Source of the DNA: Mesaphorura yosii
Taxonomy: Eukaryota > Arthropoda > Collembola > Poduromorpha > Tullbergiidae
Direction: 5' to 3'
Length of the DNA: 64,000 nucleotides
Assembly (NCBI GenBank): GCA_009869945.1
Contig: WIXG01000124.1
Location: 124,001 to 188,000 of the forward strand
Numbering within the stretch: position 1 is the first letter of the stretch; each line of letters begins with the position of its first letter. Under the pieces are notes generated by a model. It worked only from the letters and a program-made list of their open reading frames with translations, was not told the DNA's origin and did not search any database. This document shows, in pieces, positions 38,701 to 53,189 of this stretch. The position numbers and the translations under genes were made by a program.

Positions 38701-41700
38701 TCCCCCAAATTTCCAAAACTACAGCCAAGCGTCGTCTCAACTCGTGTCGTTCTCCCTTCGAAGAGAAAGCACAGGCAAAGCCATGAAAAGCATGAAATAA
38801 TTCGAGACCAAATTTGAAGCATTTTCCTTGTAGAATCCACGAGTTCGAACCATACGAAAATCTGGCAAGTGTACATGAGTGTGTGCAGTGCACACGAAGC
38901 TGGGGTTCTTCTCTATGTACAAGCAGCTTTACGGCAATTTTAGTATCTATGTGTTCGTTCGATAAATTTTTGAAGGCTGTTTCATTCTATGCTCGCTCGT
39001 TCTATTTTCTACGCGCGCACGAAAGACGAAACCCAACCAACCAACATTTCTACTTGAACATTGCTCGTATCGCGTACATAAATTCAGCGAGTGAGCGAAG
39101 TTTGCGCTTTTGCCTTTGCTGGGTGTACTGCAACAGAACAGAACCGTGCACCACGGCACGGCTTTGGGTTTTGGGTACCTCGCTCACGAAATAATGATCA
39201 AGCAAATAGCAAATGTTCATGACCAAACTGAGACGACGAGCGGACCGTAGAGCCAAAGAAAAGCCCAGCACGGTACGGCATCGCATGTTGAATGTGCTCA
39301 ATCCCAAATACATGACAACACGAGAAGAGAAGCGAAGGAGAATTCTGAAGTTGGTTGATAATATTGGGGATCTCGCCTTCAACCCAGCCAGCAACGTAGT
39401 GCAACGCAACAACCAACCAACATGAAATGAAATGGTTGCTTGCGTTTGTGCGACGTGATGAAGCTTACTTTTATAATATAGACTCAACCATCATCCCATA
39501 TCTAGCGGCAGTCTTCGCTACCAACAAAATAAAACAAAATTCAGAGGTGCAACCAGCAGGATCCACTTTAAGGTTCCTGATCCTGACTCTGGCTGGCTTG
39601 GCTCTGTGACAATGTCCTCAGATTCAAAGAGAAAGTTTGCCTATGTGTCATTTTCAGGTTGCACTCCTGAACTTCTTCCCCAAGTCACAGAATTCAGCAA
39701 CCACCCAAGTACCAGCGCCTGAAATTAGGCAATTGAACCTGTGTGGTCATTTCATTCCTTCAGCCACACTTCAGGGCCTTTCCCTGTGCCGCACAGTGCT
39801 TTCTCCATGATACGACTTTGTAAGAAGGGATATCGCTTCGCTCTAGGCCTTGTAATCTGTGCCTGTGCTGTGTCATAGGATTCCCTTCTCTACATCTGCA
39901 TGGAGCATTAGTCTTTTCCTCTACTTTTTTCTGCTTCGCCCTCACCAAGCAGCGGCAGCAACAGAGCGAGCAGAGAGTATTATAAAATACAGCATTATCA
40001 TCATTGCCATTGTACGTCCAAAGTACAGTCAGCCCTGCACACGTTCGCGTTCGACGTCGTCGTCGTATCGAACGAACGAGCGAAGCCAGCAAATGCTACG
40101 TCGACTGCCGCTGTAGGGTTCGCGTCTTTCCCTTTGATCATGCAATGGCAACGCAAGGCAATGGGTTTATTCCAAGCTATACGATGTGGTACAAAAATTC
40201 TACATTCTATCGTGTCTGCTCGTTCTCCGTGGTATGAGCCAGAGGAAAGGCAAGAATTGAAATTCTGTACTATTGTATTTGCAACCTACAAACTCCAATG
40301 CTACCACCACCACTACCACTGGCTGACGGCTGAACTGCTTAACTGAACACTGCTAGCAGAAATCCTCATGTACGTACGATGCTCACGCTCAAGTTGGATT
40401 CTCTCATAAAACAACACACGACCGCCTGGTCCCATGCACTTTAACATTACCAGGGACTGAGAGAGGACGAACATTTTGAGAAGCACTGCTCGCTGAATTT
40501 GAGACACATTACATTACACACGAGCAGCAAACACGAGACAGGAGAAAGCATCTATTGTCTCCAGCAAATATTTTGCACGTTGTAAAACACTTTTCACTTT
40601 GAGATTTCTCAAGTTTCCCGCAAGAGACACCACACCGCGTCAAGGCACCCTAGAATTGAGACGAGATCGTAAAGATTGAAAGAAAGCACATTACAACATT
40701 TAACGAGCCGCATTAGCATACACGCCATAAAAACAATACATCAAGTACGTGCCGCCGCTGAAGATCTTCTGACGCGTCGGTGACTTTTACTCATCAATAC
40801 TTTCACCACCACTGCAACTGCACTCGGAAGCAATATGCATCGGTGAGCAGCGTTCACCAGCAACTTGTGGTCAGCATGGGCTAGAAGATTACAAAAGCAT
40901 TATGTCAACAACTCATACCGGACAACACGTAAGTCAATCATTCACATTTTATGGTGTTATGTAATATTAAGAAGCATGAGATTCATCAATGCACTTCACG
41001 GTTGAATTTAATTTTGAAAGACTTTAGTACCGCTACCGCGCTGCATGGAAGTGTGATCTACTATTCATATCATCGATTCACTGAACACTATTGAACACTG
41101 GCAAATTTAGTCGGACGGGCGGCTTGTTGAGCACTGGTATCGGCGAAATCCAAGTCTAGGACAAAGGCATTGCTGGCCGGTTCCATAAATTATATATACG
41201 AGGTTTAGGCAGTAGGAAACTGAAGTTAAATTATAAATGGTCCTGTTGGAAATTACTGAATACTGTATTGTACGCCGAGTACTTACTGAATGTAGTATTA
41301 ACTAGCACCGAACTTTCGGGCATAAGCTAATGTTCCGCATTGTGTGGTGCTATAATGCATGTAGACTAGTCAGTGCTGGCAAAATTTAGCGTCAGACAGA
41401 CAGGGTTGACAGGGGCTGTGCCCACTGGAATGTCGCTTCTGATTCTATATTGTACATTCTAAAGCCCGCCAGCATCAAACTGAGGGTGAACGAATCTAAA
41501 TTGCAGTTATAAATTGCCCAGTGCCATTTCACACCGTCGGATTTTAAAAAAATTTGAATCAAATGTGCTCGTATGAGATTTGCTGTAAAAGTTCAGGCTC
41601 TCGTGAACCAGTTCCATAACGTTAAACTGTAGTGTACTTGATACGAATTTATAGTAGCATATGTGCACCGTGCAATGCATTAATCACTGCATGATCCCAA

Positions 41701-44700
41701 AATGAGAGTTTCTGGTGTCAATAATGTGAGATATGTGGGAGGTACGCTGAGACAATCGTCTCACATGGTTAAAAAGCGAGACACGCTAATATTCATGAAA
41801 TCCCATTAGAGAGGAGAGCACGTTGCTCTTCGGCTGGTCAACATCGTTACTACGAAGAAAGCGGGAAACAATTTCGAAAGATGCCGAATATCAACAGAAG
41901 AATTTGTGCTTTCGAAATGCATTAAGATATAAAATCTATACATATGCACGCTTAGAGCCAGTCAGTTGAGTTCCGGAGGTTCTGCCGCTCGCTCGCTGCT
42001 ATTACACAACACGATATTTTTCTCCGTCGTCGTCTTCTGGCTTGGCTCTTTCAGAGTGTCAAAAAGGAATTGCTCCGGAATAATGTAAAAGCAAGGGAGA
42101 AAGGCCGTGGCGCAGGAGCCAGAAGCCCAAGCAGGGTTCCAAAAGTAGATTCCTCCTCTGCCGCTCCTCGCATTGGCTTTCGTGAACTCAATTCTTTTAT
42201 ATCTCATGGTTACGACGAGACGGCGAAGGAAAAGAGGTTTCGTATAATGGGCCACATTACTTTACTTCGCAGTAGTGCTGAGTACTGTTTCTTTCAGTAG
42301 TATAACGAAATTGAGTTTCCTTCTCTTTTTTGAAAAAGGACTGCTGGTGCTGTATTTCAGAACCAGCCTTTGTCTATTCTAGCTCGAAAGGACAGCTGCT
42401 GCTGTTGCTGCTGTGCCATCGCTCGCTAATACCCATGATATAAAACTCTGTCTGGTCTTAGCTTGGGTTTGGTTTGGGTTTTGGGTTCTACTTCGTCGTT
42501 CGTATGCTCGCAATAATGCTTCGTATGGTTAAATTCTCGACATCCGAACTAGAGGTACCTAGTTGTACGAGAGCAACTTTTCTGAGAAGGATGTCAACAT
42601 TCTCTGACTCAGAGAGTGGAGATGCGAGTTTCAAAAGAGAATCCAAGCATCAACAAAAAATAAAGTAGACATAGACTTTCTGAGTTCTGAAGCATTATTA
42701 CAGAGAGGCTGCGAGAGAAATGAGATTTTAGTCGAGAGCAAGGCAGCCAGCGCAGCATAGTAGCGACTCGTATAAAATAAAATAATATTACTGTAATATT
42801 AAGAAAGGGTTGGAAATAATCATACGCGAGACGAGAGATTCATTTGTGTAAAGTTTCAAAGTTACAATACGAAATGCGCCTTGCCCTGCCCGCACTCCGC
42901 TGTGTTCTATTCCCCAGCTTGGCATTCTCGTGAACATGAACCAAGCGTACAGACCGGAGCAGAGCACAACATTATACAGAGTGGATGTAATAATGGAATG
43001 GAACGAATGCCTTCAACAGCGTACCCGGTCTAATGCATTGTGTACGAACAACTCGGCTGGAGTGAAGTAGCCGTATTTACCAACCCGTTTCTAGGATATG
43101 AACCGCTCCTCGCTCCAAATTTTACGTAGGAAGAAATGTAAAGAGAAGAGAATTTTGTACAGCGGGCGGATAGACAAGTTTGCCTTTTGTAGCACTGAAC
43201 TGTGATGCGGAGCTCGCACTCGGTCCGCTGTTGTCGGCCCACGCTCCCAAAATGTGAATGCAAAAGTTTGCAAGTGGGTTTGAGAATGTAGGAAGAGAAG
43301 GCCAAGTTTCACGAAGGGGCATCCGCTAGAAAAGAAGGGTTCTTCAATTTCTGGGAAATTTTGGACCCAAATGAGTTTCGCGAAAGGTGCTTCATGTGAG
43401 CATTTAAATTTTTATGGCATGAATTCATTCCTGGGACAAAGTCGGGGCCTACGCGGCGCTTTTGGCCAAGACAGACCCTTAATTGAGCAAAAACAAGCAT
43501 CTAGAACTTTCTCCATTGATGCCCTTCCCTCCTAAAAATTGCCTAGGGAAAGTAGAGGAAGGTTCAACGGTGTGCCTTTTCGATCTGAATTTTCAAACAG
43601 AGCGTCTTGCCATAGTTCGCTTGGTTCAGCATAGCTTAGAATCGCAGTTGTGTGCTGTCAGCCTATTGACGTCATCTGACATGGTAAAGCAGAAAAAGAA
43701 TCCTTCTCGCTGCTTTTCTGCCTTTGTTCAGTCGTACGCTTTTATCTCTAAAACCAAGGCATAGTCGAGTGAGTTTCGTTCTCGATGTACGTGTAGTCGG
43801 AATGCAATTCAATACCATTTCGTGCTAGCAAAGTAAAGTAAAGGCACATAAAGTTGGTTGGTTGTTGGTTGAAGCTCGAGCTGAATCATAAGGGAAGCAA
43901 ACATAAAGTTTGTTGGCAAGTAGAGTAGAGCTGGCTCAGCACGGCACGACAGAAGCGAACATTAGTGTTATCGCCAGTGCTCGCTATTTCCCATAAAACC
44001 ACCCCACTCTTCTGGCCTGGCACTAAAACGAGCCCCACTGCAGGAGAAGTTTACGGCGACGCCAGAGTATAGTTTATACGTACCACGTACTACTTAGCGA
44101 ATGATTTGGCAAATGTTGAAGTTGAGTCGAAAACAGTCCACCCAATGCAATATTCCCTTCTGCCGAGCCGTGCATTTACTTCCCCACTCCAAAACTTGCG
44201 TTTGCTTCTCTCTCGACGTCGACTTCCCTTCATTCAATTTACAGTGTTCGCTTCATTCTCCTTCGCATCATGCGACCAGCGAGTGTACCTCGAACAAAAT
44301 ATTATTCTCATCCTGCTATGGGTAAAATACACACAAAATTTGGCTCAGGGTTGCACTGCTCCACTGCTGCGGCTCCAAAGTGTAGTAATAAACTTGGTTT
44401 CTCTTATGCCTCTTGAACATTGAACATGTCTGTCGAAAGAAATGTTGCCTTGCAACACACCAACAAACGATTCGACCAACGAAACTTTTACGAGACGCAA
44501 GACGCCTTTAATTTTGAAATAAAATGAGTATTCCCACTCTCTTCGACTCAGGGTCGTTGCTTGAAAGAGAATCGTCACATCCTTTGTGCACGCGCTCAGT
44601 TTTTGCGATTGCTACTTGCTTGCTGCTCAATGTGCAATAATGAGACGGTCACATTGGAATGCGGCCTGGCCCTTAGGCGCCATGGAGGGCATTTGATGCC

Positions 44701-47700
44701 GACCCTTGAATAGAAATTCATATTTCACATTTCAGCATTTTCACGTAGTTTCCTGGTAAAAATGTTGGCTAAAACTCAGCCTTTTAATTTGCACGTGCGT
44801 TTTGCAATACAAATTCCAAACTGCTTGCGTTCATTGGGTTCTGATTTTGGAATACTTTTGCCTGCATCTCTTCACAATATGCTGGGACAAGTCGCAAAAA
44901 TCTACCTCAATTTGCTCTTCTGGCATCAAGGGCTGGGAATTTGAGACTCAAGTGTCGACGAGTGCGGCGTCGCATTTCCTTCCCTCACTTTCCAATTTGC
45001 CAGCTTAACGGTTCGGAATTCTCCCGTATCACGAATTGCTGCTGATTATAAATGTTGTGAAACAAATTTATACGGGAGAGAAAATACAAAATGCAACAGC
45101 AAAGCAACGGCACAGGAAAAGGTTAATATATTATTGTACGGGCTGCCACGTTGCATTGTTGAGTCGAGTCGACTTGAGAGAGAACGCAATATATTTTTTC
45201 TATGAAAAAGATTAAGGATTAGTAGGAAAGGAAGAGGACTGCGCGACGAGAGAGGAAAACGCACCACATGAAAGGCAGCAGAAGGGTGCTTTTACCACTG
45301 TCGAGAAAAATGGGATGAGAAGCGGCGCTCCGTAATAATGTTAAACGTTCAGGTTCAGAAAATATTGTTCAAACAGCATTCGTTCGACGACGACGACGGG
45401 AGAAACCCTCTTTTCAACTTTTGCCCATTTGGTCGGTCGGTTGGTCGTCGCTTCTCTTCTCTGGAAATGTAAAAGGAGTTTAGGGATATGAATTCTCGGC
45501 TGAGAGAAGACCCAAGCCATGCCATGTGCGTCGTAAAATGAAATTACTTTTAAGGGTACATTTCTCTCTCAGGCTCTCAGCTTGGCTGCCTCAGCGAGAG
45601 GATACTGAGTTTTTCTCGTTTCGAAGGGCAAAGCATCACCATCAGAATTGCCGTCCTCATACTGCGCTTCATTGTTGCACTCGGCCTGGCTCATCATACC
45701 ACTGCATCGTGGGACTCTCATTTCTTCGTAAATGTAATGGTATGACGCACAGTTACGCTGAAGACTGAAATGGTTCAGTTTAAGGTTGAACGTTATTAAT
45801 GGTCCGGGTCGAAGGGAAAACGAGAAGAATTGGAAGCGAAGCGTCCTTCTACTCTGGCGGATAAGGCGACGTATGGGAAAATGCAGCGTCTCGGAAAATA
45901 TTTTCCTCTTCACGATAAGTTCAAGTCTCAATTTTGAGACGCGCAAGGTGCATTAAGAGTTTCAGTGAAAAGGGTCTGATCTCAATCTCAGACGCTACTG
46001 ATGAAGTGCCCGTGTCATTGTTACTGCTGCACGAAACCTGCAGATTGAGGTTCAAATGTGATGTGATTTTAAGATCAGAGCAGGTACACAGTCACTGCTT
46101 GCCTGCCACCGCATTGCACTGCCGCCGTGTCGTGGCACGGATGATGTTCCCGCTGGCAAAATTCCATGGCTCGTTGGATTGCAATGGTAGTATGAGGAAT
46201 CCGTACATCTGTTCTCTCTTCATCTCAGGCAATACTCGCAATACCAAGAATCAAGATTGGTCCAACTGCTTATGCTTATGAGCAAATTCGCAATCATCAA
46301 CCGCATTGCTTAAGAAAGATCCAAAGAGTATGAATTCATATTCACCATTCGCCATTCGAGAAATTCAAGCAGACTTGCGAGTAGCAACCACGACTTGAGG
46401 CTTAAGGCAATCACATTCACCGTCTCAGATTTCTTTAATGCTTTAAGCCTGACTCTAACTCGAGCGAGCCTCGTGGTGCTGTTGTTGTCGTGCGGTGTTC
46501 AATGCTCTTTTCTCAGACGTCCGACGAGTTCAACCTGCAAACAACATCTTTCCTATTAAAGATTGCTAATTCATGACGGGGATGGTGATGCGGGACTGTG
46601 CATTGTACCATACATGCATTGTGTTTTTAGTTTTTGCACAGCACGAGCGCGAGGACGGAAAACGAAGTGCTATCCTCCCTCGTTTGTGTTTGGATATATG
46701 ACTTCATGCTGATGCTGATGTATTTAAAATATTTTACGCCTTTGCACTTCTTACGTGCGCGTTCCACACATTAACCGCTCGAGAAGAAGGAAGTGAAAAG
46801 GCAGAAGGGTTTATTTCGGAAGCAGCAACAGCAGAGATCAGTCGTGGTCGTGGTCTGGTGTCTCAAGTTGCCGGTTGCTGCTTTCATCCGTCCTCCGTCT
46901 CAGTCATGCTCGCTCGTTGCTTGGTTGCAAAATCTTTGGTCTCATCCTTTCGTACACACGCGTTCGCTACTTTAATCTGATTCCGACTCTCAAATATGCA
47001 GAATGCAGGGCCTTAATTGTGGTGCATTTCCTATCTCAAGGCTGTGGATTTCTGTGGCTTTATGGCTTGGCGGATTTCACCTTTCATCTTTCATGGAGAA
47101 CCCAACATATCAATTTGCAATTTACAATCCAATCCGCCTTTGCTTTTGATTCATTTATCGCGACGCGACTCGAAGTCCATCATCCTACCTTCTTAGCGGA
47201 GTCCAGCCTAGCCTAGGTTCGCATTGCATTGCATTAACATTGCACTGCTCGTTTTTTCCTTTTTAAATGAGCTAGCCGGCCATGAAGACGTGTTTTTTGC
47301 CATTCTTTCATTTCATGATCTTTTTGCTGGCTGGCTATTGCTGTTGCTTGTTTGCCAATATTATTTGTAAGGCTAAGAAGTGCACATTGCATTACGACTG
47401 ACACGACGGCCATACGCGAATGTACCACACTGATGAAGACTGTCTCATAAATTTCAAAAGTTTTATTATATTCTTGAATCTGTTGTTGCGAACAGAATTT
47501 TACCTTTAGCCTTTTCTTACCTGCCCTGCCAGCGGCCTCCACTGTGTACTGCACTGTACTGCAATAATTCTATTCCACATCCACCCAAATGAGCTCTGCG
47601 TGTTCATGCACACATATTTTTGCATACACACACAACGCCTTCACTTAGACTTCAGTTGGGCTCAAAGGGTGGAAACTTGTAATAGAAAATTCATTTCTCA

Positions 47701-48885
47701 ACCACATTAACTGCTCTCTGATATTACAACACGCATCAGCATTCTAACCAACATGAAAGATACGAGAACGCGAACGTGTACTTTAGTTAAGGAAAATTTA
47801 CCAATGCAGTGCCTAACGTTAAAAACTTGTAGCGCAATTGTTGGTTCGCTTCCTATACGTCGAGTAGTGGCGTACAAGGCGATAGCGATTCTATGACCAC
47901 ATTACTGTACGTCAGTCAGTTAAAGTTAAAGTGAGTTTGTCATTAGAAAGTTTTTTTCTGCATTGCCAACGCAAATGGCGCAGCGCATTGTTGTAACTGG
48001 CTGACATTACATTCTCATGTTAAAAAACGATCTGTACATGCGAAATTTAAATGGAATATCCTTGGAGCACAAAATAGCATTCGATGGCTCGACGGTATCG
48101 TATAGGCTAGAATAATGCTCACGAGTCGAGAATGCAATGACACTTCTGGCGTGGTTACGTAAATGCTCGGTCTGTGTGTAAAAGTTAAATATTGCTGGTC
48201 CGAGTTGAAGATTTTGAATGAAACAAAGTAAAACGGTGATTTTTGATTATTGCCAGTCGCTCAAATGAAGATCACAAGCATAGCGTAAATGCAAGCTAAT
48301 TTGGTGAAGAACAAAAATTCTTTTCTTACTATCTCGTGTTTGCTCGTAAAATGCAAAACCAACTCGGTGAGCCAGCGCGGCAACGGCAGCTTAGGCAATG
48401 GGATTTAATCCCTTTGGTCACTTTGTAGCATAGCAGCAAGTGTTCTTAAGCGCACGTACGCAATAGTTGTTATTATTACAATTCAAATCCAAATGTCGAC
48501 CTCAAAACCCACTTGAGTAAAGCGAAGGTAGCCTAGCCCTCAACGAAGATTAAACCATGCGCCTGGGGTAGTGGCTTCGGCTAAGCAGCTTCTTCGCCGC
48601 CTATCTCGCCCAGCACGTTGATTCGCAGACATCGCAATTTGCAATCTGAGGGCGATCACAAGCCTCGTGTCGGAGAAAGGACAAGAGAGAATTCTGGGCT
48701 TGGGTGTTGGGTTGAGAAAGTCAAGCGTAATTGTTGTTGTAGCCCGTAATGAGGATGAGCTGAGCTGCGATGGGAAAATGAAAATTACTACTTTGAATTG
48801 CATATGCACTTTTCCGTCTCAAGTTCTCGAACAAAGTGCAAAGGAAGTTCAACAATCGTCAGACAGACCAACGCCTAACCTTATA
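35781..48885. other. 13-kb non-coding tract between IMP3 and taranis
   Basis: No gene is supported. Frames reach 145 codons (39050-39487, minus) but look like chance. A basic 70-codon ATG frame at 39213-39425 (plus) is noted separately. Short tetranucleotide runs (TTGG/GTTG near 43856-43870, GGTC near 45431) and GCATT repeats near 47222 occur, but no long array. The tract may contain distal 5' exons or regulatory DNA of taranis. Confidence 0.45.
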
Positions 48886-51861
48886 ATGCACAATATACAC
48901 AATGCGAATATGAGTATGAGACATGAAGACAAGAGTGGAATTGTGCAGGTAGACAGGTGACTTCAGCTAATGATGATATTTACCTCTGACTTCTCTTTTC
49001 TCCAACGATTGTCTCGCAGAAATTCGATCACTGCGCGCCAACCTCAAGTCAGTGCTCATTAGCCAGCTTCAATCGGGCCGATTCAATGCAATAATCCCAA
49101 TTTTGCATTTGCATATTGCATTCGATGATCTCATGTTTCATGCTTCCCAAGCACATATCATTTCTTCATTGCACTCAAGTACGAATCTCACCTGCAACGA
49201 TTTGTTTCTTTCACCAGGACGGTCGTGAGAGTTCAGTTGAGCAAACTGAAACCACCAGCGCACCCACAGACGTGAGCATGGGAGTCGCCTCCACATGCTC
49301 GAGGAAGAGGAGGCTGGAAGAAGAGGAGCGGCCTGGAATGGAGGAGATTGGAGATGAATCGCCATTAACCAAAGTAGCCAAACCAAACGAAACCTCGGAT
49401 ACAAATACTCCTGCACTGGAAGATTCTGCCTTGAGCCTTGAATCGAGCAGCAACTCGGACTTCCTGACAACGTCGATTCTGGCCAGGACGCTGCTCACGA
49501 CGACGGCAACGTCCAGCTCAACGAACTCGAATCATGTGGCGACGCGCCCCAGTTCGCCAACCAAGACGAACAGTTCACTTCCATTCCCGATTAGCAGCAG
49601 TATTGAAGTCATAAACGGTAGCCATAACTCGTTAATAGAGTCCTCTACGTCGAGCACTGCAAAATTAGAGTCCATGGTGCAACAACTCACCGAGCAACCC
49701 ATTCGTCCAATCACTCCGTTTACGCTGCTACCCTCCCCGATCCTCGACTCCCTGGAAGAGCTGCGTTCGCTGTCATCCGGGTCGTTGGACGACGATCTCG
49801 GGTACAACAGCTTCCTCTCGACATCGGGCACAAGTATTGACAACAACAATGGTGGCAAGTCTGCTACGTTAAACTGCTGCAACAACGGACTGCGAGTTCC
49901 AGCGGGAAGGACCGTAACAATATTATCCCCGATTGACGCCGACGATGACGATGACGACGAGTGGACGCTGCTCAATTCCGTAACAAAGTTCAAAACCTCC
50001 GATATTACAACTCGTACCTCCGCCTCCTCCCTGAAGACCACGGCGACGCTGATGGCTGTCTCGATACTGAACGATGACAACAGTCAGGTGATCACCGAAG
50101 ACGAAAACGGAAAGTCATATTTTAACCTTGGAGCTTCTGAAATGGTGACGCTTGCCCGAAAGAATTCCACCTCTTCGTCCTCTTCATCATCTGGGGAGGA
50201 AAGTGGCCAAAAGAGCTGGTACGATAAGGCAGAGGCGGCCAACAACGACGACGCGAGCTCAACTTCATCGTCCTGTGATTCGATTTCTTCGGAAGACCTA
50301 TTCAATAGTTGTGAAGATTTTGACCCGTCCGACGATGACGACGATGACGACGATGAGGATGCGGAGGACGAACGAAATTACAAGCAAATGAGATCCAACA
50401 TTCTCCATTTGTCCCTTTGCAAACTGAACATGTACCGAACGGTAAGAATTCATTTTTCACATTCAATACAAAGAGGTATTCCCTACACACTCTTATAATT
50501 GATTTTGTCCATTACAGCAACAATGTGTGGAACCGAGCCTTCATCGGTCTGTCCTGATCTGCAACACTCTGCGCCACATTGAGCAAGAAATCCGAACGGA
50601 GGACGAAATACGTCAGGATGAAGCATTTTTGAAGAGTCGTGAAAAACTGCCGTCTTTTTGGCCGAAAACCAATCACATTCACCACCAGCAGCAACAAGCA
50701 CAGAATAATGCAAGGCAGAGCAGATTAGAAGCGCAAAGGCAACATCAAGCCGCCTCAATGAGCTTAACTCATGGAAAATCATCCACTCCGCCACTGCCAA
50801 ACCCTGGCAATGGAATTCAGAATGCTACAAACGCAACTCCTTCGTACATGTCTTCACCAAACCCGTACACCAACATGGAGCCCGCGCCCTCTCCGCCAAT
50901 GTTCTCTTCCTATGACTACAATCTCCTTCGTCCTTCCCAGACGCCCTTCCACTCCATCTCATATGACGAGTACTCCTCTCCTTTACTTGACCATCAGAGT
51001 ATTATCGGTAACAGTCTGCTTCCTAACGCCACCTCGAGCCCAACCAGTATTCTCCCTAAACTAACCGAAGCGCTCACCCTTAGCAGCCCACCTCCTTCAC
51101 CCTCAACTTCCATGACGTTATTCGAGTGTGATTCAGCGTACGATGGAAGTGAAGACATGGATTTGTCAACCTACTACTTTGGTACTTCAATCACATCGTC
51201 TTCTGCCGGCTCCACTTGTTCCTCTGGCTCATTCGACTTCCCTGCAACGAGCACTTGCAGTTCCACGGCGGCCACAACTAATCCTACTAATAATTCAACA
51301 AGCGCAAATCCCTCGAAAGACTCCAAGAGCAGTGACAACTCAAGCTCCGCTCCATCTACAACAGCTCAGACGAGTATTTCTGTCACCCCACCTCCACCTA
51401 GTGATATCAGTGATATTATCTGTAGCAGTATCGACACGTCGCTAACCACGATGACGTCCTCCTCAAATGCAAGAAATTTACTACCGTCCTCTTCGTCGGT
51501 TGAGATCGAGCTCTGTAGCAACCGGATCTTAAGCAATGAGTACAGCAATAGCAACGCAGACAACTTTGAAAACGGGAAATTGGAGCCGACGCTGATCGCA
51601 ACTACCACGACAATTTGGTCCTCCACGAATTTGAAGCCCTTGACCCCACTTCAGAGTAACATAAACAATGGCAGCTTGCAACAATCATTTGCTCAAGAAA
51701 GCAGCAGTCAACAATGTGGCATTGAATCGCGCCTGACAGACTACGGACTCCATGGTCATCATCACGGCATGATGAACGGCCATAACGGACACTCGCCCCA
51801 TCATCAGCACCTTCTACCCATGGACAGTTTGATCTCAGCATCGTATTCAATGGACTCCTGA
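48886..51861 (+). CDS. tara: SERTA-domain transcriptional regulator, taranis-like
   Basis: SERTA proteins are nuclear co-regulators linked to E2F/cyclin control. Drosophila Taranis also acts with trithorax/polycomb genes and in sleep. Three exons join in phase 0: 48886-48948, 49218-50441 and 50518-51861, giving 876 residues. The SERTA domain is at about residues 413-460, split by the 76-bp second intron: NILHLSLCKLNMYR, then VEPSLHRSVLICNTLRHIEQEI. A basic-acidic KRRLEEEE motif near the N-terminus resembles the cyclin-binding/NLS motif of SERTADs. The rest is Ser/Thr-rich low complexity with two Asp runs (about 49940 and 50325) and a conserved-looking acidic patch FECDSAYDGSEDMDLSTYYF. The start is uncertain: ATGs at 48778 and 48886 are in frame, and upstream exons may exist. 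The second exon also has an in-frame ATG at 49116 in the preceding intron, but the acceptor at 49217 argues against it. Confidence 0.88.
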
Positions 51862-53189
51862 TGATGAAGCAGAGCAACGTGTCTTCGGCCACAGACAACT
51901 GAAATCAAAGACAGAAACGCGCAATTGTATTAGGAATGAGATGCTCTTTTGACAAGCAAAATTTTTACCTACACTAATTTTTAAATTGTCTTTGCACTAA
52001 CTTGAGCTAACTTTAGAGATACACACAACATTTGACAAGGCAGCCATAAATGTCCTTTCGGTAATCTTAAATCTCAGTTTCTGTTGTTAAATTCATGTGA
52101 TTTTCCATGTAAAACCAAAAATCTCTCAGCGCGTAAGATATTCGTTTGACAGCTTTATTGATTTCTCAACTTTTGTTATTCATTGTTGAAATTAATGAGT
52201 CTTCAATATCAACCTCACGAAATCGCGATACAAATGCAGCCATAAAGATTACTATTCAGTTATGTAGTTTAGTTGTACTAATTATTTATGACGTCCTTGT
52301 TTGTAGAAGCGCATTGCGTATTATTCAACTTTCTGAATCGAGATTAACGGTGTACCTACAAACTCACAAAGCACATAGAACTACAAATCGAAGGCGCCAT
52401 ACATCATGTATTACTTGTATTATTTCTAAAACACGAAAGGCATTTATATTTTCTGGAGTTCTAGTTTCTATTTGTAGCCACGTATGATAGAATAGCTTAA
52501 GCCGCGTAGATTGGATAGACTAGACTAGTTAATAAACTAGATCTAAGGTTTCTTGAAGGGAATTAATTGAATTGATTATGTACAAAGACATGCGAAGAGA
52601 CAGATGAAATTCTATTTCTATCTATATGTTATGCATTGCGGACGGTACACGTAAGATTTAAATAGAATTTATAAACGAAATGAAAAGTTGGTGTGAAAAT
52701 ACGCGAAGTTTGCACCAATCATTTGAAAAATGAGTAAAACTTGAATAAAAATTAAAAATTCATTGCAAAGAGCTTTGTGAACGATAGTTTCATTATTTTT
52801 CGGCTAATGAAACAATTTATCTGGGATCAATTTACTGGAAACAATTCTCCGTGAAGAATTTGCTTTACAATTAGCTTGATGCATTGATATAAACAAAGTT
52901 AATTTAACCTTGGATAAAAATTCTCCTCGCGAGACCGACGCCAATAGTTGATTTGGTTATGGAAACAAATATAGCAGCAGCAAACCTTGTCAAGATTGCA
53001 GATAGAGATTTCATACGGCTGAGAGTCCACTTATAAAAATGGTTCTAAAAATGTTCCGAAATCTTGTTGGACACGCACGATATCTTCATTTCATTGATCA
53101 AACACCTTATTTAGCCACTGCAAGCTAGAATTTGTTGATGCATCACATTTCCTGCATAGTTTCTGCTCCCTCTCCCTGATTTCAAAGAA
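51862..53189. other. taranis 3' UTR and spacer to CFAP251
   Basis: The stretch is AT-rich with no gene. AATAAA at 52744-52749 is a plausible taranis polyadenylation signal and would give a 3' UTR of about 0.9 kb. The rest would be the 5' region of CFAP251. Confidence 0.45.

Noticed and set aside
39050-39487. 145-codon minus-strand frame
   Set aside because: Composition is erratic and no domain is visible. It overlaps a more protein-like basic frame on the other strand.
48667-48777. Upstream extension of the taranis first exon
   Set aside because: The frame is open but starts with GTG. The first in-frame ATGs are at 48778 and 48886, so the extension was not called coding.
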